From Prostheceraeus crozeri (taxonomy: Eukaryota > Platyhelminthes > Polycladida > Euryleptidae), in assembly GCA_907163375.1 (NCBI GenBank), contig CAJQUW010016138.1, positions 605,524-669,523 of the forward strand: a DNA stretch of 64,000 nucleotides. Reading direction: 5' to 3'. This document shows, piece by piece, positions 1 through 11,382 of this stretch; the stretch's first letter is position 1, and every line of letters begins with the position of its first letter. A program made the position numbers and the translations under genes. The notes under the pieces are model-generated. The model did no database searches. It was not told where the DNA came from and saw only the letters and a program-made list of their open reading frames with translations.

Positions 1-251
1 CTAATGGTTTTTGAATTATATTTTGACAACATTTTTTCATACGTTTCTGATAAAAATAACTATTAACCATTTGGAGACAAGGACGAAAGATAGTTAGTTT
101 CATCAGAAACTTCAGGCAAAATGATGATAAAAATGCCTAAAAGAGAGTGTAATATTTCACTCAAGTTGCATGGATTTAACTCTATTTGGCCACGGCTTTT
201 CATTACACTCACTAGTTATTGTTCCTCGAACCGCGTGCTTGACTTTAGATT

Positions 252-510
252 GATGGTCGGCAAATTGGTGGTCACCGACTCACTGGCCAACTATGAGCCA
301 ACGCTAGGTCGATGGTCGGCAAATTGGTGGTCACAGACATACTGGCCAACTGTGAGCCGACGTCGGCTTTGGATCGCAATGCGACCATTCGCCAACCGTC
401 GCCATATCAGCGGCCACCGACTCACTGGACAACTGTCTACCAACGTCGGCAGAAAATCGATTTGGCCGATCGTGCGACCTCGAGCCGACGTCGCCTTTAC
501 CACAGGGAAT
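252..510. repeat. GC-rich degenerate tandem repeat, about 59-bp period
   Basis: Two clear units begin at 252 and 311 with GATGGTCGGCAAATTGGTGG and continue to a shared CTGGCCAACT.TGAGCC block. A third, more diverged unit lies at about 403-460 (CGGCCACCGACTCACTGG). The stretch is far richer in CpG and GC than its surroundings. Open frames across it are repeat artefacts, not genes. It may be a minisatellite or the edge of an unknown element; no flanking duplication was found. Confidence 0.6.
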
Positions 511-769
511 TAGTCTTTATATACAGTTCATACAAAATCGGGAGTGACTTACCGTTCACTCTACCAGCAATCCTGAAGAAATCCTACGAAAAAATCACTA
601 TTTACATGGCTATTCACAGACAAATAGTACAGCTGATTTTCACCTATTTCATATTCGAGAACTACTTACAAATTATGATGAGACATGACGACATTGCATA
701 AAAGCAAGTTAAATAAATTGATACGTGTATAAAAAAATGACCTACTCACTCTATGGAACTACCGTAACA

Positions 770-3700
770 CTCCCACCAACAACTCGGAAATGGTTAAAGT
801 CTCTTTCACATGCACGAGTTGTTCTATATACAAATTGGGTATAGGCCTATTTACAAACATAGAACATTTATTGACACATTGAATGTTCATGCACAAAAAA
901 TCAGTTGTTTATCTAGAAAGATCCGAATTCTAACGACGCGTTGATACATATACAGATGTATGATGCTTGATCAACATAGAAAAATATTCACATCTATGCA
1001 TAAACGCATGAATAATACTATACATCGGAAGACTCACCATACTTAGTTCATGGCTTAGTATTATTTTGTTCAAATAACAACAGTCAAAGATGTGCACAAT
1101 CTTCATAACTCATATGCTGCTATTTCAGATCACTGTGCTAATAATCAACAGAAGTCAAGAAAAGAGATCACTGGGACTCTAAAAGGAAAACTAGCTTTTG
1201 AACCTGCTCTCTCCTAAAATCGAAGATTTTCCTTGACGTACTACGCGAACTTTAACTGTACGAACAAGTCCATCAGAATCTTGAATTGTCTCCTCAACCT
1301 TTCCAAGAGGCCATTCATTCCTAGCAGCATCAGAATCCATAACGAGAACAATATCTCCCACCTTTATATTTCCGGCCTTCTCTTACCAGCATTTCCTTGT
1401 GTTCAAAGATTGGAAGTATTCTTTCCTCCATCGACTCCAGAATCGTTCAGTAAGATATTGAACACGACGCCAACGTTTACGGAGATGCAAATGCTTCTGA
1501 AAAAAAAATTTCCTGGTGGGGGCAATTGCACAGACCCTTTCATAGTTAGAATATGATTGGGAGTTAGAGGCTCTATCTCAGAACTATTCAAGAACTGTGA
1601 AGATAGAGGACGGCTGTTAGTAATAGCCATGGCTTCATAGAACAACGTTCGTAAAGAAGAATCATTCAGTCTACCAGATTGTAATTCAATGACACTGCTT
1701 AATATGCTTCTGATCGTTCGTATCTGCCTTTCCCAAACTCCACCTCTATGACTTGCATATGGAAGAGCATTGATGAAGGCATCAGCGGAAATATCATCTA
1801 ACATTTCGATGTGTACGGCTCTCGAACATAGACAAGTAAAAAACTACACCGTACCTTTTATTAGTAATTCTTCCATTCTTAGTGAAGAAGTGACCGAGGC
1901 AGTCCATTCCACAATATAAAAAGGGTGGTGAAGCTTCAATTCTATCTGCAGGAAGAGCAGCCATTTTCTTTGTTTGCAAAGGACGTCGACACTTTCTACA
2001 TGTCACACAGAAATGAATGACACTCGAGACTAAGCTACTTGCGTTGAGAATCCAATATCCATTTGATCTAATTTCATTCTGTGTGATTCCACGACCTTGA
2101 TGTCTGACTCGGCAATGATAATGCAAACAAATCAGGCGAGACACATGGCTGTTCTTGTCAAGAATAACTGGATGCTGTACTTCCCTAGATAAAGATGAGG
2201 CACGAAGCCGACCACCAACACGTAAAATACCATGTTCATCAGTGAATGGATGAAGAGACTTAAGAACATCATTTTCTGTCAAGTCATTCTTTTGAGAAAC
2301 TTGAATGATAAAGCGAATAGCTTCATTCCTTTCTTCCATACCAGCAGGCAAATCACTTTTCCTGCCTTTAGCTCTTCTCTTGAGACGTGCAATGGCCCTT
2401 ACTAGAGAAGACCAATCAGAAAATTCGCTAAAGACAGAAATGATCGCTGACTCGGACGACTTAGTAGCAGTGTGTGCGACACTCTTTCTTACTTCTGGAT
2501 CCTCTACAAGTACAGAGAAACGTTGACTCGATTGCTTAGAATATGGAATCTCAGGTTCCCAAGGAAAAGCAGGGCCTGTAAACCAATCCGAATCTCTCAT
2601 TTCAATTGCAGAAAAGCGTCGAGAAGCATATTCAGCAGGATTCGATTTGGTATCCACATAATGCCACTGAGAAACATCGGAAACTTCACGTATAGCCTGA
2701 ATTCGATTGGCTACAAACATATGAAACCTGCGAGAATCATTCGCTATGTATCCTAAGACAACTTTTGAGTCTGTCCAAAATACTTCATTATCAATATGCA
2801 ACTTCAATTCTTTTCTCAAAACCTTGCTTACTTTCACTGACGCAACTGCTGAAAACATGGTATTGTAGTGAATTTCGTGGGAGCAACTTTGGACTTTCCC
2901 ATCAGCAATGCACAATGCACTTTGTCGTCATAATCAATGAATCTGATATAAGAACCAGTGGCGTCGCGTGCTCCCAGACTACAGGCCTTCGCTCGGCATT
3001 GGAATACTATTTCTATACTAGACCGTTTCATAACATTAATTTTCATAAAAGATGAATTTTTAATAACAATTTCCCGAACATTTTTTAATGCCAAGTGCAC
3101 ATGAGAAGCTGATTGCTCATGTCACCTAACCGCCTTACTCAGGGAGCTGAGATTACTATATCCCCTCTCTGTTCAGACCACATCTTCTCGAGAAAAAAGG
3201 AGGAAGGGAAACTGTTTCTTGCGTTTCTTACGGCTGGTCAGCCACTCATGTGTTTGAACTTTGATGCATTAAAATGCCTTGTGTATTTTTTATTTCTTTC
3301 TCTGTGAGTACTTTCAATTTTTAAATCAGGTGTTGGCCTACCTTGCTTGACGACTCATCTTTTCAGTATACTCCCTTCGGACGAAAGGCGTGATGCGTGA
3401 TTAAGAGCTCATCTACAGTACTAAACATAGCGTCACATCAATCACGCAAAAACAAATCATGGAATTCTACGGAATCTGGGTGTTCGAGTCAGATGCATTA
3501 CTCTGCACTCATTGGCGAACTCTCATCATCTGATCAGTCTTATCTGAACGTCAGTCAGCTGCTATTGTTGACGTAGTGGCCTCTCCGACGAGAAATGAAG
3601 GACAGGAACAATTGGGTTGCGCTTCCCTTTCTATATTTAGGTACCGAGCCTCGATCAAGAATAACGGAGAATTTCATTGTAAAAATTGGAGAAGGCAAAG

Positions 3701-4740
3701 CATTATGTCTATCGGAAAAGCCAATATTGGTGCGGGCGAGTGCGCTTGCTGCACGCACACGCACGCAACTCTCTTTCGCTCCGTCTGAACACACGACTAG
3801 CATGTGTGTCTAATCGTTAGAAGAAAACAGCTGTGATTCGTGCACGCGCACCAAGACTGTTCACTCTAAGGTTGAACGTCTGATTTTGAGACGGACAGGT
3901 ACCACGAGAAGCTATTGAATTTAAATGAAATATAATGAATGATTACTTTTCATTATAAATGTTGGTAAATTATTATTTAGGATGCGCCGAAGGCCTCGCA
4001 GGTACGGAGAAGACGCCACTGATAAGAACACTGGCCGTATCCCATCAAACTGGCATCAGAAAAATGATGCAATTTGGTGAGCTTGACACCAGCATTAAGT
4101 GGAGAAATACATCGCGGAATTCGAAGCGTGGATATATTTTCAAATTCAGATATTCATTGCTTTCACTTATCTTGAAATCCCAAAGGCATGCTTTCGTCCC
4201 AATCAGTGCCACTACGACATAGATTCTGCAAGATTGCCTTGCAGCGAATTACAAAAGGAGAAATAAACCCAAGTGGATCGCAAACTGAGGCAACTGCAGA
4301 CAGTACTCCTCTTCTCGTCAAATCAGTCAATTTCATCCTGTAGATGGAACATAAAACAATCTTCAACTACATTCCACTGAATGCAGGTGTTGAAGAAACA
4401 AGTGGGGAATCGGAGTTGATGCTAACCTTTTGGGCAGAGGAGCCACAATCTTTCTCAGGAAGCTCATCTAAAACCTCTTTGCAATTCGACACGAACTTAT
4501 GAAGACGAACGCCACCACGTTCACAGAACAGTCTGGCTTCATTTGCTATTTGAACAGCCTTCTCTGCAGTTTCAACACTCAACAAGCCGCCATCAACATA
4601 AAAGTTGGACACAATGAATTCTGTTGCGAGTGGAAATTCACTTTCATGAAGGTGTTTCAATGCAAAATTCGAGCAACCGGGCGATGAAGCTGCCCCAAAA
4701 AGTCTGCCATCAGAATTTTCAAGAAAGTTAAGACCTCTTA
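770..4740 (-). mobile_element. BEL/Pao LTR retrotransposon, broken
   Basis: This is a fossil LTR retrotransposon read on the minus strand. In element order it shows a reverse-transcriptase piece (about 4,030-4,730), an RNase H region (about 2,500-2,950 and on to about 4,080) and an integrase region (about 1,240-2,400). BEL/Pao signatures include the LFGAASSPGC motif of the RT, the PYASHRGGVWERQIRTI block near the integrase end and LTPNHILTMK followed by LPPPGNF. A purine run at about 770-780 followed by TGTTACGG on the minus strand looks like a polypurine tract and the start of the 3' LTR. Gag and protease are absent, so the 5' side is truncated. The copy has several breaks plus a hAT insertion at 2,956-4,021. 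It is moderately old. Confidence 0.85.
2948..4029. mobile_element. Non-autonomous hAT transposon with 8-bp TSD, in BEL/Pao
   Basis: The element proper runs 2,956-4,021 (1,066 bp). Its ends are inverted: CAGTGGCGTC at 2,956 and GACGCCACTG ending at 4,021. Similarity continues inward through an imperfect block around GGCCTTCG. It is flanked by a perfect 8-bp duplication, ATAAGAAC, at 2,948-2,955 and 4,022-4,029. An 8-bp duplication with CAGTGG-type ends is the hAT signature. No transposase remnant was seen inside, so it depends on a partner. The target lies in the RNase H region of the BEL/Pao element, so the hAT is younger than that element. Confidence 0.9.
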
Positions 4741-4744
4741 AAGA

Positions 4745-5470
4745 ATTTCCGCATTATAAACCTGTTGAATTTCGTATTTTAATTTTGTATCTAGGTCCCG
4801 TTATTTTGAAAAATGTACTACCATTTGAATTCTATTCTAATTTTCTGTCACTACATTATGCAATATATTGTTTCTGTTCCCCTACATATTGTCGCTTATT
4901 GTATTCCGAAGCAGAAGAGTGTATTGAAAGATTCAGTGAATCGGCAGAGACATTATTCTGTAGGCGATTACAAACCTATAATACTCATATCATACGGCAT
5001 CTGCTGGAGTTCGTGAAAATGTATGGTTGCCTTGATCTTTGGTCATCATTTGTATATGAAAACTATCTCGGTCTCATGAAACGGCGATTGAAGTGCACTA
5101 GTGGAATGATGAAGCAAACTATTAATAATCTCAATATTATGACTCGTATTTTTTCTGAAGGGCAAAGTTTCAAATTTACGTACACATGCGACTTTCCTAA
5201 TAATTGTGCTATATTGGAAGATCAAACCATTATCATTATCACAAGTGTAGCAGAAAATGGTTTCATAAGTGGCTTTAAATTGTGTTTCTCTCACGATCTA
5301 TATGACTGACTATCCTTATCCTTCAGTCAATTTGAATATTGGATTTTATCGACAAACGAACAGTCAAATACGCAATGTAAATGCCCTTGGTAAATGTATT
5401 GTGATACCATATCCCAAGGATTTTTTTCTCGTTGTACCTTTGGTCAATTCTGAGTGTTACGTCAATTAGT
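4745..5470 (+). pseudogene. EnSpm/CACTA-like transposase, C-terminal fragment
   Basis: The open frame at 4,785-5,309, with in-frame sequence before it, resembles the C-terminal part of animal EnSpm-type (TNP2-associated) transposase proteins. It has an FR..LLYLGPVILKNVL-like opening (LGPVILKNVLPFEFYSNFLS) and a block like NTHIIRHLLEFVKMYGCLD that ends in YENYLGLMKR. The family pattern is TGPVVLKGVL ... YNVHSLIHL ... FGCLDSFSAFPFENYLG. After 5,309 similarity seems to go on in another frame to about 5,470, so a frameshift is likely. No catalytic N-terminal half, terminal repeats or target duplication were found. Read as a truncated DNA-transposon relic, not a host gene. Confidence 0.6.
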
Positions 5471-5479
5471 TATTTTTTT

Positions 5480-6300
5480 TTGACATCTGAGCTTCTATGA
5501 ACGATTACTGTATTATGTGTAGAATTGCGAGCTGCATCGCTGACTTTCTGACATTCACGGCATGTAATTGACATAAAAGAAATTGATAAACAATTGCTCT
5601 CCTTGAATTCTCAGACATGTACTCTTTTTATGAAACCTGAACAGTGACCGCGGAACGTCATTTGAGATGAGGGGGTCACAGAATTTTAGGGGAAGTATGA
5701 ATAACAAAATTTTGTTGTTTTGTGAAGTGCCGCAGACTAAACCTTAAAAATTTTAGGAGTATGCCTAGTAAAGGTTTGATACTTTCTTAAAACGCCATAG
5801 GCGACGAAATTTTCCGTATTTGAAGGATATGGCGAGTAAATGTTGATGCTTTTAACCCTCATCGGATCAGCAAAATCAGCCATCATATTCGGTCCACCTC
5901 TACATATGTAGTCATATTTTGTTTCGCTGTATTTTTTACTTCCATCAAAGGAAATAAATGCTTTATTACTCATTTATGATCACTTTAATCAAATTATCTT
6001 ATAAATGCATTTATTCGAGCCTTTCCAATACCAAAAATATAATACAAATAGAGCAAGCAAATAAAAAAATTGTGAAAAATCCGGGTTTTGGAAATTTTTT
6101 AAGTTGAAAACAAAATGATTCATTTTTTCACGATAAATCACACTAGTGCTCAGTTGATTACTCAAAGTAATTTCAAAAAGGCATTATTGTACATCACTTG
6201 ATATATAATAACAAATTCAGTACTGTAAAATTGATACTAAAGATCTAACAAGCTTTAGATTAGAGCTGTACTACTTATAATGTACTACTGCTGACTGCTG
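5480..6300. other. No gene recognised (AT-rich)
   Basis: Low-complexity AT-rich DNA. An open frame on the minus strand at 5,737-5,973 has no family resemblance I can name. Nothing else is supported here. Confidence 0.5.
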
Positions 6301-6309
6301 AATACGAGT

Positions 6310-6960
6310 ATGCAAGTAAAGTATGTATGTTTTCTACAAGAAGGCTGGTCATCACCAACACGTTCTTGTTATTGTTTGGAGAGATGCTCATGGTTCCACA
6401 CATCGCGTATGTCATGGGCAGGGGAACCTTTAGCTGTTTTCATTTTGCGTGGGACGTCACGTCGCGGAGATATGATTGTCCCAGTAACGGTGAAGCCTTT
6501 CTACAAAAGATCCTCACACAAGGTTAAGGAAGTAAAATATCGATCAACGAAGACGTTACGATCAGATTGAGAACATGGCTCTGTCAAATTCATAAAAATT
6601 GACATTGCTAAACCAGTAGCCCTGACTCCGTCATAAGGGAAAGCGTTCAGGGCATATCCATTCTTTGCATCACATAACCAGAAGACTTTGACACCATATC
6701 TGGCAGGTTTCTGTGGCTTATATGCCCTACCAATCCACGGTAGGCATAGAGTTGTTCGTAGACAGTGATGGGAAGGGCATGTAATACCGTCGCAGAAGCT
6801 GTTATGCAAGCGTACATCCAATTCGCCATCACTGGCCTGTTCATAAACATCCGGATCAGGATTGTCACTACATGTAGTTCTAAGGCTTCAGCTTCCTCCT
6901 CTTCTGAATCACTCATCTCATCGTCCTCATCTTCTGTGTCATGTTGTAGAGCTATGTAGT
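6310..6960 (-). pseudogene. piggyBac-like transposase, internally deleted fragment
   Basis: On the minus strand, the frame at 6,501-6,821 carries a piggyBac DDE core: PARYGVKVFWLCDAKNGYAL, then LTEPCSQSDRNVFVDRYFTS. This matches the family pattern K..KYGIK.W..CDA.TGY ... RNVYVDNFFTS. The catalytic Asp residues are the one in CDAKNGY and the one in FVDRYFTS. Further homology (GTI..RR..P) continues in another frame towards 6,320, so a frameshift is present. At the N-terminal side (about 6,880-6,960) an acidic DEDDEMSDSEEEE-like run resembles the acidic start of piggyBac proteins, but most of the domain between is missing. No TTAA duplication or TIRs were found. The copy is dead. Confidence 0.7.
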
Positions 6961-6999
6961 CGTTGAACTATCTCATCGAGCGTCGGTCGCATATTTCCC

Positions 7000-7410
7000 G
7001 ATGATTTGAATTTGAATAAACTGACCCGCGTCATCTCAGTGTACTATTTTCCTCATCACTCGTGCCATCAATCAATGCTCGTCTGAATTCCCAGTTCCAA
7101 TTCGGTCACTAACTTTTGTAAAGTGACGAAATGTTCAACTCTAGCATTGATACTAACTAATATCCTATACACGTTGTTCAGTGCAAGGGAGAGGCCGCAG
7201 ACTTTTCACAGAATAGGTAAGAAACAGTTACTACGAGACTATGACGTAATAAGCTAACTCTCCTCTGTGATGATTCAGGAATGGATTTTGGCCGGATTTG
7301 AAAAAAAATCTGGCTCCAGCCGGTTCTGGGGAAGGTGTCGAATCCGACCTGAATTCCGACCGGGTTTGAAATCCGGTGTACCCCTACTAATGATTCTGAT
7401 TCTAAACAGC
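7000..7410. other. No gene recognised
   Basis: Unremarkable sequence apart from a CCGG-rich imperfect inverted stretch at about 7,285-7,375 (CCGG..TTTGAAA motifs facing each other), possibly an old transposon end. No coding signal. Confidence 0.4.
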
Positions 7411-7417
7411 ACAGTTC

Positions 7418-7733
7418 AAAAAGAAATATTGAGATCTGTGATACTCTTGGGAGCCGCAAACATGTTTCATGATTAATACCAATTCAAAGATCTATATTAA
7501 ATTTCTAACAGCTTCTGAATTTAAGAACTTCGCAGACGTGCATGTACGTACAACCTTGAAATACTTCTGGAGTTAAAATAGCACATAATGTACTATGCAT
7601 GTTTTAAATTGATGTAAATTAAATGTAAATCTTAAGTCGAGCAACCTGCGTATGTTAAATGAAAAAGTAATATTGAGATCTGTGATACTCTTTGTAGCCG
7701 CAAACATGTTTCATGATTAATACCAATCATCAG
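7418..7733. repeat. Pair of about 70-bp direct repeats, 245 bp apart
   Basis: Copies at about 7,418-7,485 and 7,664-7,730 share AATATTGAGATCTGTGATAC and then GCCGCAAACATGTTTCATGA, with few differences. The 175 bp between them is AT-rich and shows no coding signal. This could be a solo-element scar or a local tandem duplication. Confidence 0.7.
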
Positions 7734-7861
7734 TACGACATACCCTATACTAATAATACTAGTAATGACTGCACTTTTTTTTAGCTGAACAATATGTCAT
7801 TTGTTTCATGGGAAATATGACTTTATTGCCTTCATAGCCTTCATAAAATTTACTTTTCCAG

Positions 7862-8216
7862 ATGGTGAACTTTGAGGAGATAGTTTCAGCCCTAATTTAT
7901 TTTCTAAAGGAAAAATCCGTGTCAATTTACCCCACTGACGAGTTATCGGGATGAAACACCAAGATTTTTGAGGAACACATGAATGGTTCGAGAAAGCAAT
8001 TGTTAGTGGATGTTGAAGGTGAAATCACTAAAGTACTTTTGCTTCAAATAAGTACACAAATCCTGGGATGATGTGCACGATGGAGATCAGCACGAGTTAG
8101 TCGATACAAGAACTTTCGTGTACGAAATGAAGCAACAAAAGATACATATGGAAGAAATCCGTCAACACATTCAGCCGCTTCGACCGAAATCCAGACAGAA
8201 GTTACCATCTAAGAAG
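7862..8216 (+). pseudogene. DUF4806-family gene, putative exon 1 (degraded)
   Basis: The exon opens with ATG directly after a good acceptor (CTTTTCCAG). Its start, YFLKEKSVSIYP, fits the usual beginning of DUF4806-type proteins (V.F...KSV.VVP). A later segment reads KSWDDVHDG ... TFVYEMKQQKIHMEEI, which fits the W..YDVRVLG..DTYEEA part of the family, and it ends KLPSKK before a consensus donor at 8,217 (GTGAGA) in phase 0. Exon 2 also starts in phase 0. Between these segments the frame is interrupted by at least one stop and apparent frameshifts, so this exon looks decayed. DUF4806 proteins are found in many invertebrates and their function is unknown. Confidence 0.45.
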
Positions 8217-8261
8217 GTGAGAAAATTAGTGTAACAATCTCTAGACATATACATCTACACA

Positions 8262-8302
8262 TATATCTCTAGCATATACATATATATATATATATATAGT
8301 AT
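8262..8302. repeat. (TA)n microsatellite
   Basis: An AT dinucleotide run interrupted by CATATA units, inside the first intron of the DUF4806-type gene. Confidence 0.85.
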
Positions 8303-8598
8303 ACAAGCAAGCTTACATGTAGTACTAGGCCTATAATGTAGTTGCTAGATAAACTCATAATACATGGAAATTCGAACACACATTGTAGATCTTGACACGC
8401 TGAATCCAAATATCGATTTTTAAGTGGTATATTTTCACATTCGATTTAAATCGACGCAACTCTAAATATCTTAAACCTTTATGACGTATGTTTTGCGCTT
8501 TCAATCCATTGTTGCCTGAAATATTCAGATGACACTAAATATTTGGGTATTATGATTTGTATTTCCGTTGACGTAATGAGGATTTCATTATATTTCAG

Positions 8599-9152
8599 GT
8601 TTTCCTCCCACAATCTGAAGATAGTGTATATGAGACTGACACCCCGTCCGTCTTCGATGCGGAATCTCGACCAATCTTCGATGGATCAAGATCGCCTATG
8701 AAGGAAGCTCCTCGACGTCCTTTACTAATGCCACCCCTTATACCAAAGGATAAATGGCAGCCAAAACATACATCTTCTCCAAAGATAAGACATTTGTCAG
8801 GTGCACAATTACTATCGACAGCATCACCAGTGTTTTCAGATGGAGACATATCCGACATCCAACTTCCCACCACCTCTGACCAACGGGGTTACAATCAATC
8901 TCCCAATGATGATGTGTCACTTCAGGTGCTGAGAAGGAAACTTGAGAAGTCTTTTGGACATTCCTTGGACACTTCATAAGGTTCTGTTAACATGCAACTG
9001 CTAATTTATCGACAAAATGTCAAGATTTTGTCAGAGATGGCATACTTGAGACAAAAATGCTCAATCACAACTACTGCAGTCAATCTACATCCTGAGCACA
9101 TCTTAACACGGGAGGAACTTGGTCTTCCCCTCAACTCCGTCGATTCTTTCAG
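8599..9152 (+). pseudogene. DUF4806-family gene, exon 2
   Basis: Bounded by a consensus acceptor (TATATTTCAG, ending 8,598) and a strong donor (CAG|GTAAGA at 9,153). One frame runs through the exon: a low-complexity, Ser/Pro-rich linker, then a helix-like stretch (YRQNVKILSEMAYLRQK) and the start of the DUF4806 region (TREELGLPLNSVDSF). The frame carries one TAA at 8,977-8,979, so this allele is either a pseudogene, mis-sequenced, or spliced around the stop. The exon ends in phase 2. Exon 3 at 21,180 supplies the base that completes an Arg codon and continues the domain in frame, which is strong support for the exon pair. Confidence 0.65.
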
Positions 9153-9176
9153 GTAAGAAAGATATCTTAGTAATCG

Positions 9177-9314
9177 TTAGAGGATAATTTGGTAAAACTA
9201 TCATAGATAGAAAGGTATCATTAACAAAGATATGCCCGAAGGCTTTAGCCCGAGGGCATATCTATGTTAATGATACCGAGATATCAACGATAGATTTGCC
9301 AAATTATCCTCTAA
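9177..9314. repeat. Foldback hairpin, about 138 bp, just outside tyrosine-recombinase element 1
   Basis: The outer arms are TTAGAGGATAATTTGG and its complement CCAAATTATCCTCTAA. Inner arms pair through GGTATCATTAAC and GATATGCCC. The apex is a GC-rich quasi-palindrome (GCCCGAAGGC...GCCCGAGGGC). It begins 25 bp downstream of the exon-2 donor and ends a few bases before the inverted end of the recombinase transposon at 9,319. A hairpin with a similar CCC..GCC..GGC..GGG apex sits at the equivalent place beside the second recombinase element (61,465-61,563). Confidence 0.85.
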
Positions 9315-9468
9315 GCAATTTAGAGAATGTCTGTCTTATTTATATGCATTTGTAAGAATTACCTAGGGATTTCTTGCAATCTAATAACTGATCCTAGAAA
9401 TTTTGTTTATGGTATTCAAACTTCGTTTGCAATGATTCCATTTGAGATCACATCATTCATATTGAAAC

Positions 9469-11002
9469 ATGTCTCTATCTAACGAATTGTTTGATGATGA
9501 AGATTTTAACACACTTGACGAATTTTTGGCGAATTACGATTTTTCAACGAATACAACTTCAACAACTCTAAATCTGAACACCATAGTCCAACAGTAGCAA
9601 TCATCCTCAATATTTACACTGCTCAACTTAGAAAATGAACAATCAAGGACATCACGAAATGAATTACCATCCTCCATCTCTGATATTGATTTAAGAATAG
9701 AAAAACAAACTCCACAAAAAACATTAAGCAATGCTAAATGGGCATGTGGAACCTTCAACCAGTGCGTCCGAGAACGAAACGAACACATTTTGGCAAGTAA
9801 TTCAGAAGCCTTGATGTTTCTATCTGAGAATGGACATTCGTCTCTCAAAGATGTAACAAAAGTCAATCTTAATTCGGCATTGAAGTTTTTTGTGTTTGAA
9901 GTGCGAAAAAGAAATGGTTTGAAGTATCCGAGCGAGTCTTTAAGACAACTTATTAACGGTATAAATTATTGGCTTCGCAAAAAAGAAAAGAAAAACTGGA
10001 ATATATTTACGGACTCCGACTTTGAAGATGCTCGAAACCGCTAAGGAAGGAAACGATGAACAGCCGAAAATAGCGGTATCTATAACAGAAGAACAGGAGG
10101 AAGATCTATGGAACAGATTTTATCTTGGGGACGATAATCCGAAGAAGCTGAATCGCACTTTGCTCTATTTGCTTTCAAAGCATTGTGGATTAAGAGGAGG
10201 AGCTGAATTACGACAATTATCATATGGAGAAAATGGCAATCTAAATCTTGTTCAGTACAAAACAAACATTGAAATCTTGGAGTATTATAAAAACACATCA
10301 AAAACCAACAATCATGGCCTAAAGCATCATCACATCGAACCAAAATCTGTGAGAATCTGGCCGTCAGAAAATACCAATCGTTGTGTGATAAGACTTTATA
10401 AGAAAATGATAAATCTCAGACCAGCTACATGCAATACACAAACCTTATTTCTGCAACCACATCCGCACCACACAGCCACCAAATGGTATAATCCCATACC
10501 CATGGGTCACAATACATTGTCTTTGACTATTCGATCACTCATGGAAGCGGCTGGATTTGACGGAAATTACCCCAACCAAAGTGGAAGACGAACAGCAGTT
10601 ACAAGAATTATTGAGAAAACAGGAGACAAGAAACTAGCTAAGAAAATATCCGGCCATCGTAGTGAATGTATTGACGTATACGATGAGGTATCGGACAAAG
10701 GAATGCGATTAGCTTCGAATGTGTTATCTAATCAAGTGAATAACTCAAACATAGAATGCAACAACACAATAACAACAATTACTGATACTGTAACAACAAA
10801 TACTATTGAACAATCTGTCGGCGGACCCACCACTTTGAATGATCTAAAAGATTTCTGCAAAGAATTGAAAATTTCTCCAAAAAGAATAAGTGTACACAAC
10901 TCTGATGGCTCATCTCTTGAGATGAACTTTTCATTTATGATATTAAAGATGATTTGTTTTCTGCATGGACTTCTAAATAAAAGACCAAAAATAAACAGGT
11001 AG
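9469..11002 (+). pseudogene. Crypton-like tyrosine recombinase
   Basis: The start is ATG at 9,469 (MSLSNELFDDEDFNTLDEF), like the acidic N-termini of Crypton/DUF3504 proteins. A helical SAM-like domain follows (about 9,800-10,020: KFFVFEVRKRNGLKYPSE). The catalytic domain is at 10,022-11,002. Visible family residues are the first Arg in GLRGGAELRQL, the second Arg in NQSGRRTAVTRI (where HxxR is usual; His is not evident), the His in ISGHRSECI, and Tyr in IDVYDE. Such enzymes recombine circular DNA through a Tyr-DNA intermediate. The copy has a TAG near 9,595 and a frame change near 10,040, so it is probably inactive. A short tail after the Tyr has no known domain. Confidence 0.7.
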
Positions 11003-11098
11003 ACTAAGTTGAATTAAATCATATGATCACAGTCAAATTATTTAGAAGTCCATCGTTTATGTTATTTCATCTTATTAAGATGAATTGTTCATCTTATA

Positions 11099-11382
11099 AT
11101 TGTAGCCTACTCCTGGATATCGTTGCACTGCACATGTTAAAAAATCTAGGAATCGATGAGTAACGATGTAAATTCATGTAAAAATAGCGATGATATTATT
11201 ATAGTATTATAATTATATAGATTATTAAATATAGATCATATAAAATTATATACTATTATAGCATTATAGATATAATATTATTATCGCTATTTTTACATGC
11301 ATTTAATAGGCCTATATCGTTACTCATTGATTCCTAGATTTCTTAACATGTTCAGTGCAATGATATCTAGGAGTACAATTAC
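11099..11382. repeat. Long foldback (MITE-like), about 140-bp arms
   Basis: Imperfect inverted arms: TAGCCTACTCCTGGATATC on the left pairs with GATATCTAGGAGTAC on the right, and inward AAATCTAGGAATC pairs with GATTCCTAGATTT. The apex is an AT-only stretch. It lies inside the inverted ends of tyrosine-recombinase element 1, downstream of the coding region. No coding content. Confidence 0.8.

Noticed and set aside
4785-5309. A 174-aa frame as a host gene
   Set aside because: It has the LGPVILK...NYLGLMKR layout of EnSpm-type transposon proteins and no exon structure.
9034-9160. Reading the GTAAGA at 9,153 as chance
   Set aside because: Phase and domain continuity with 21,180 make a true splice donor more likely.
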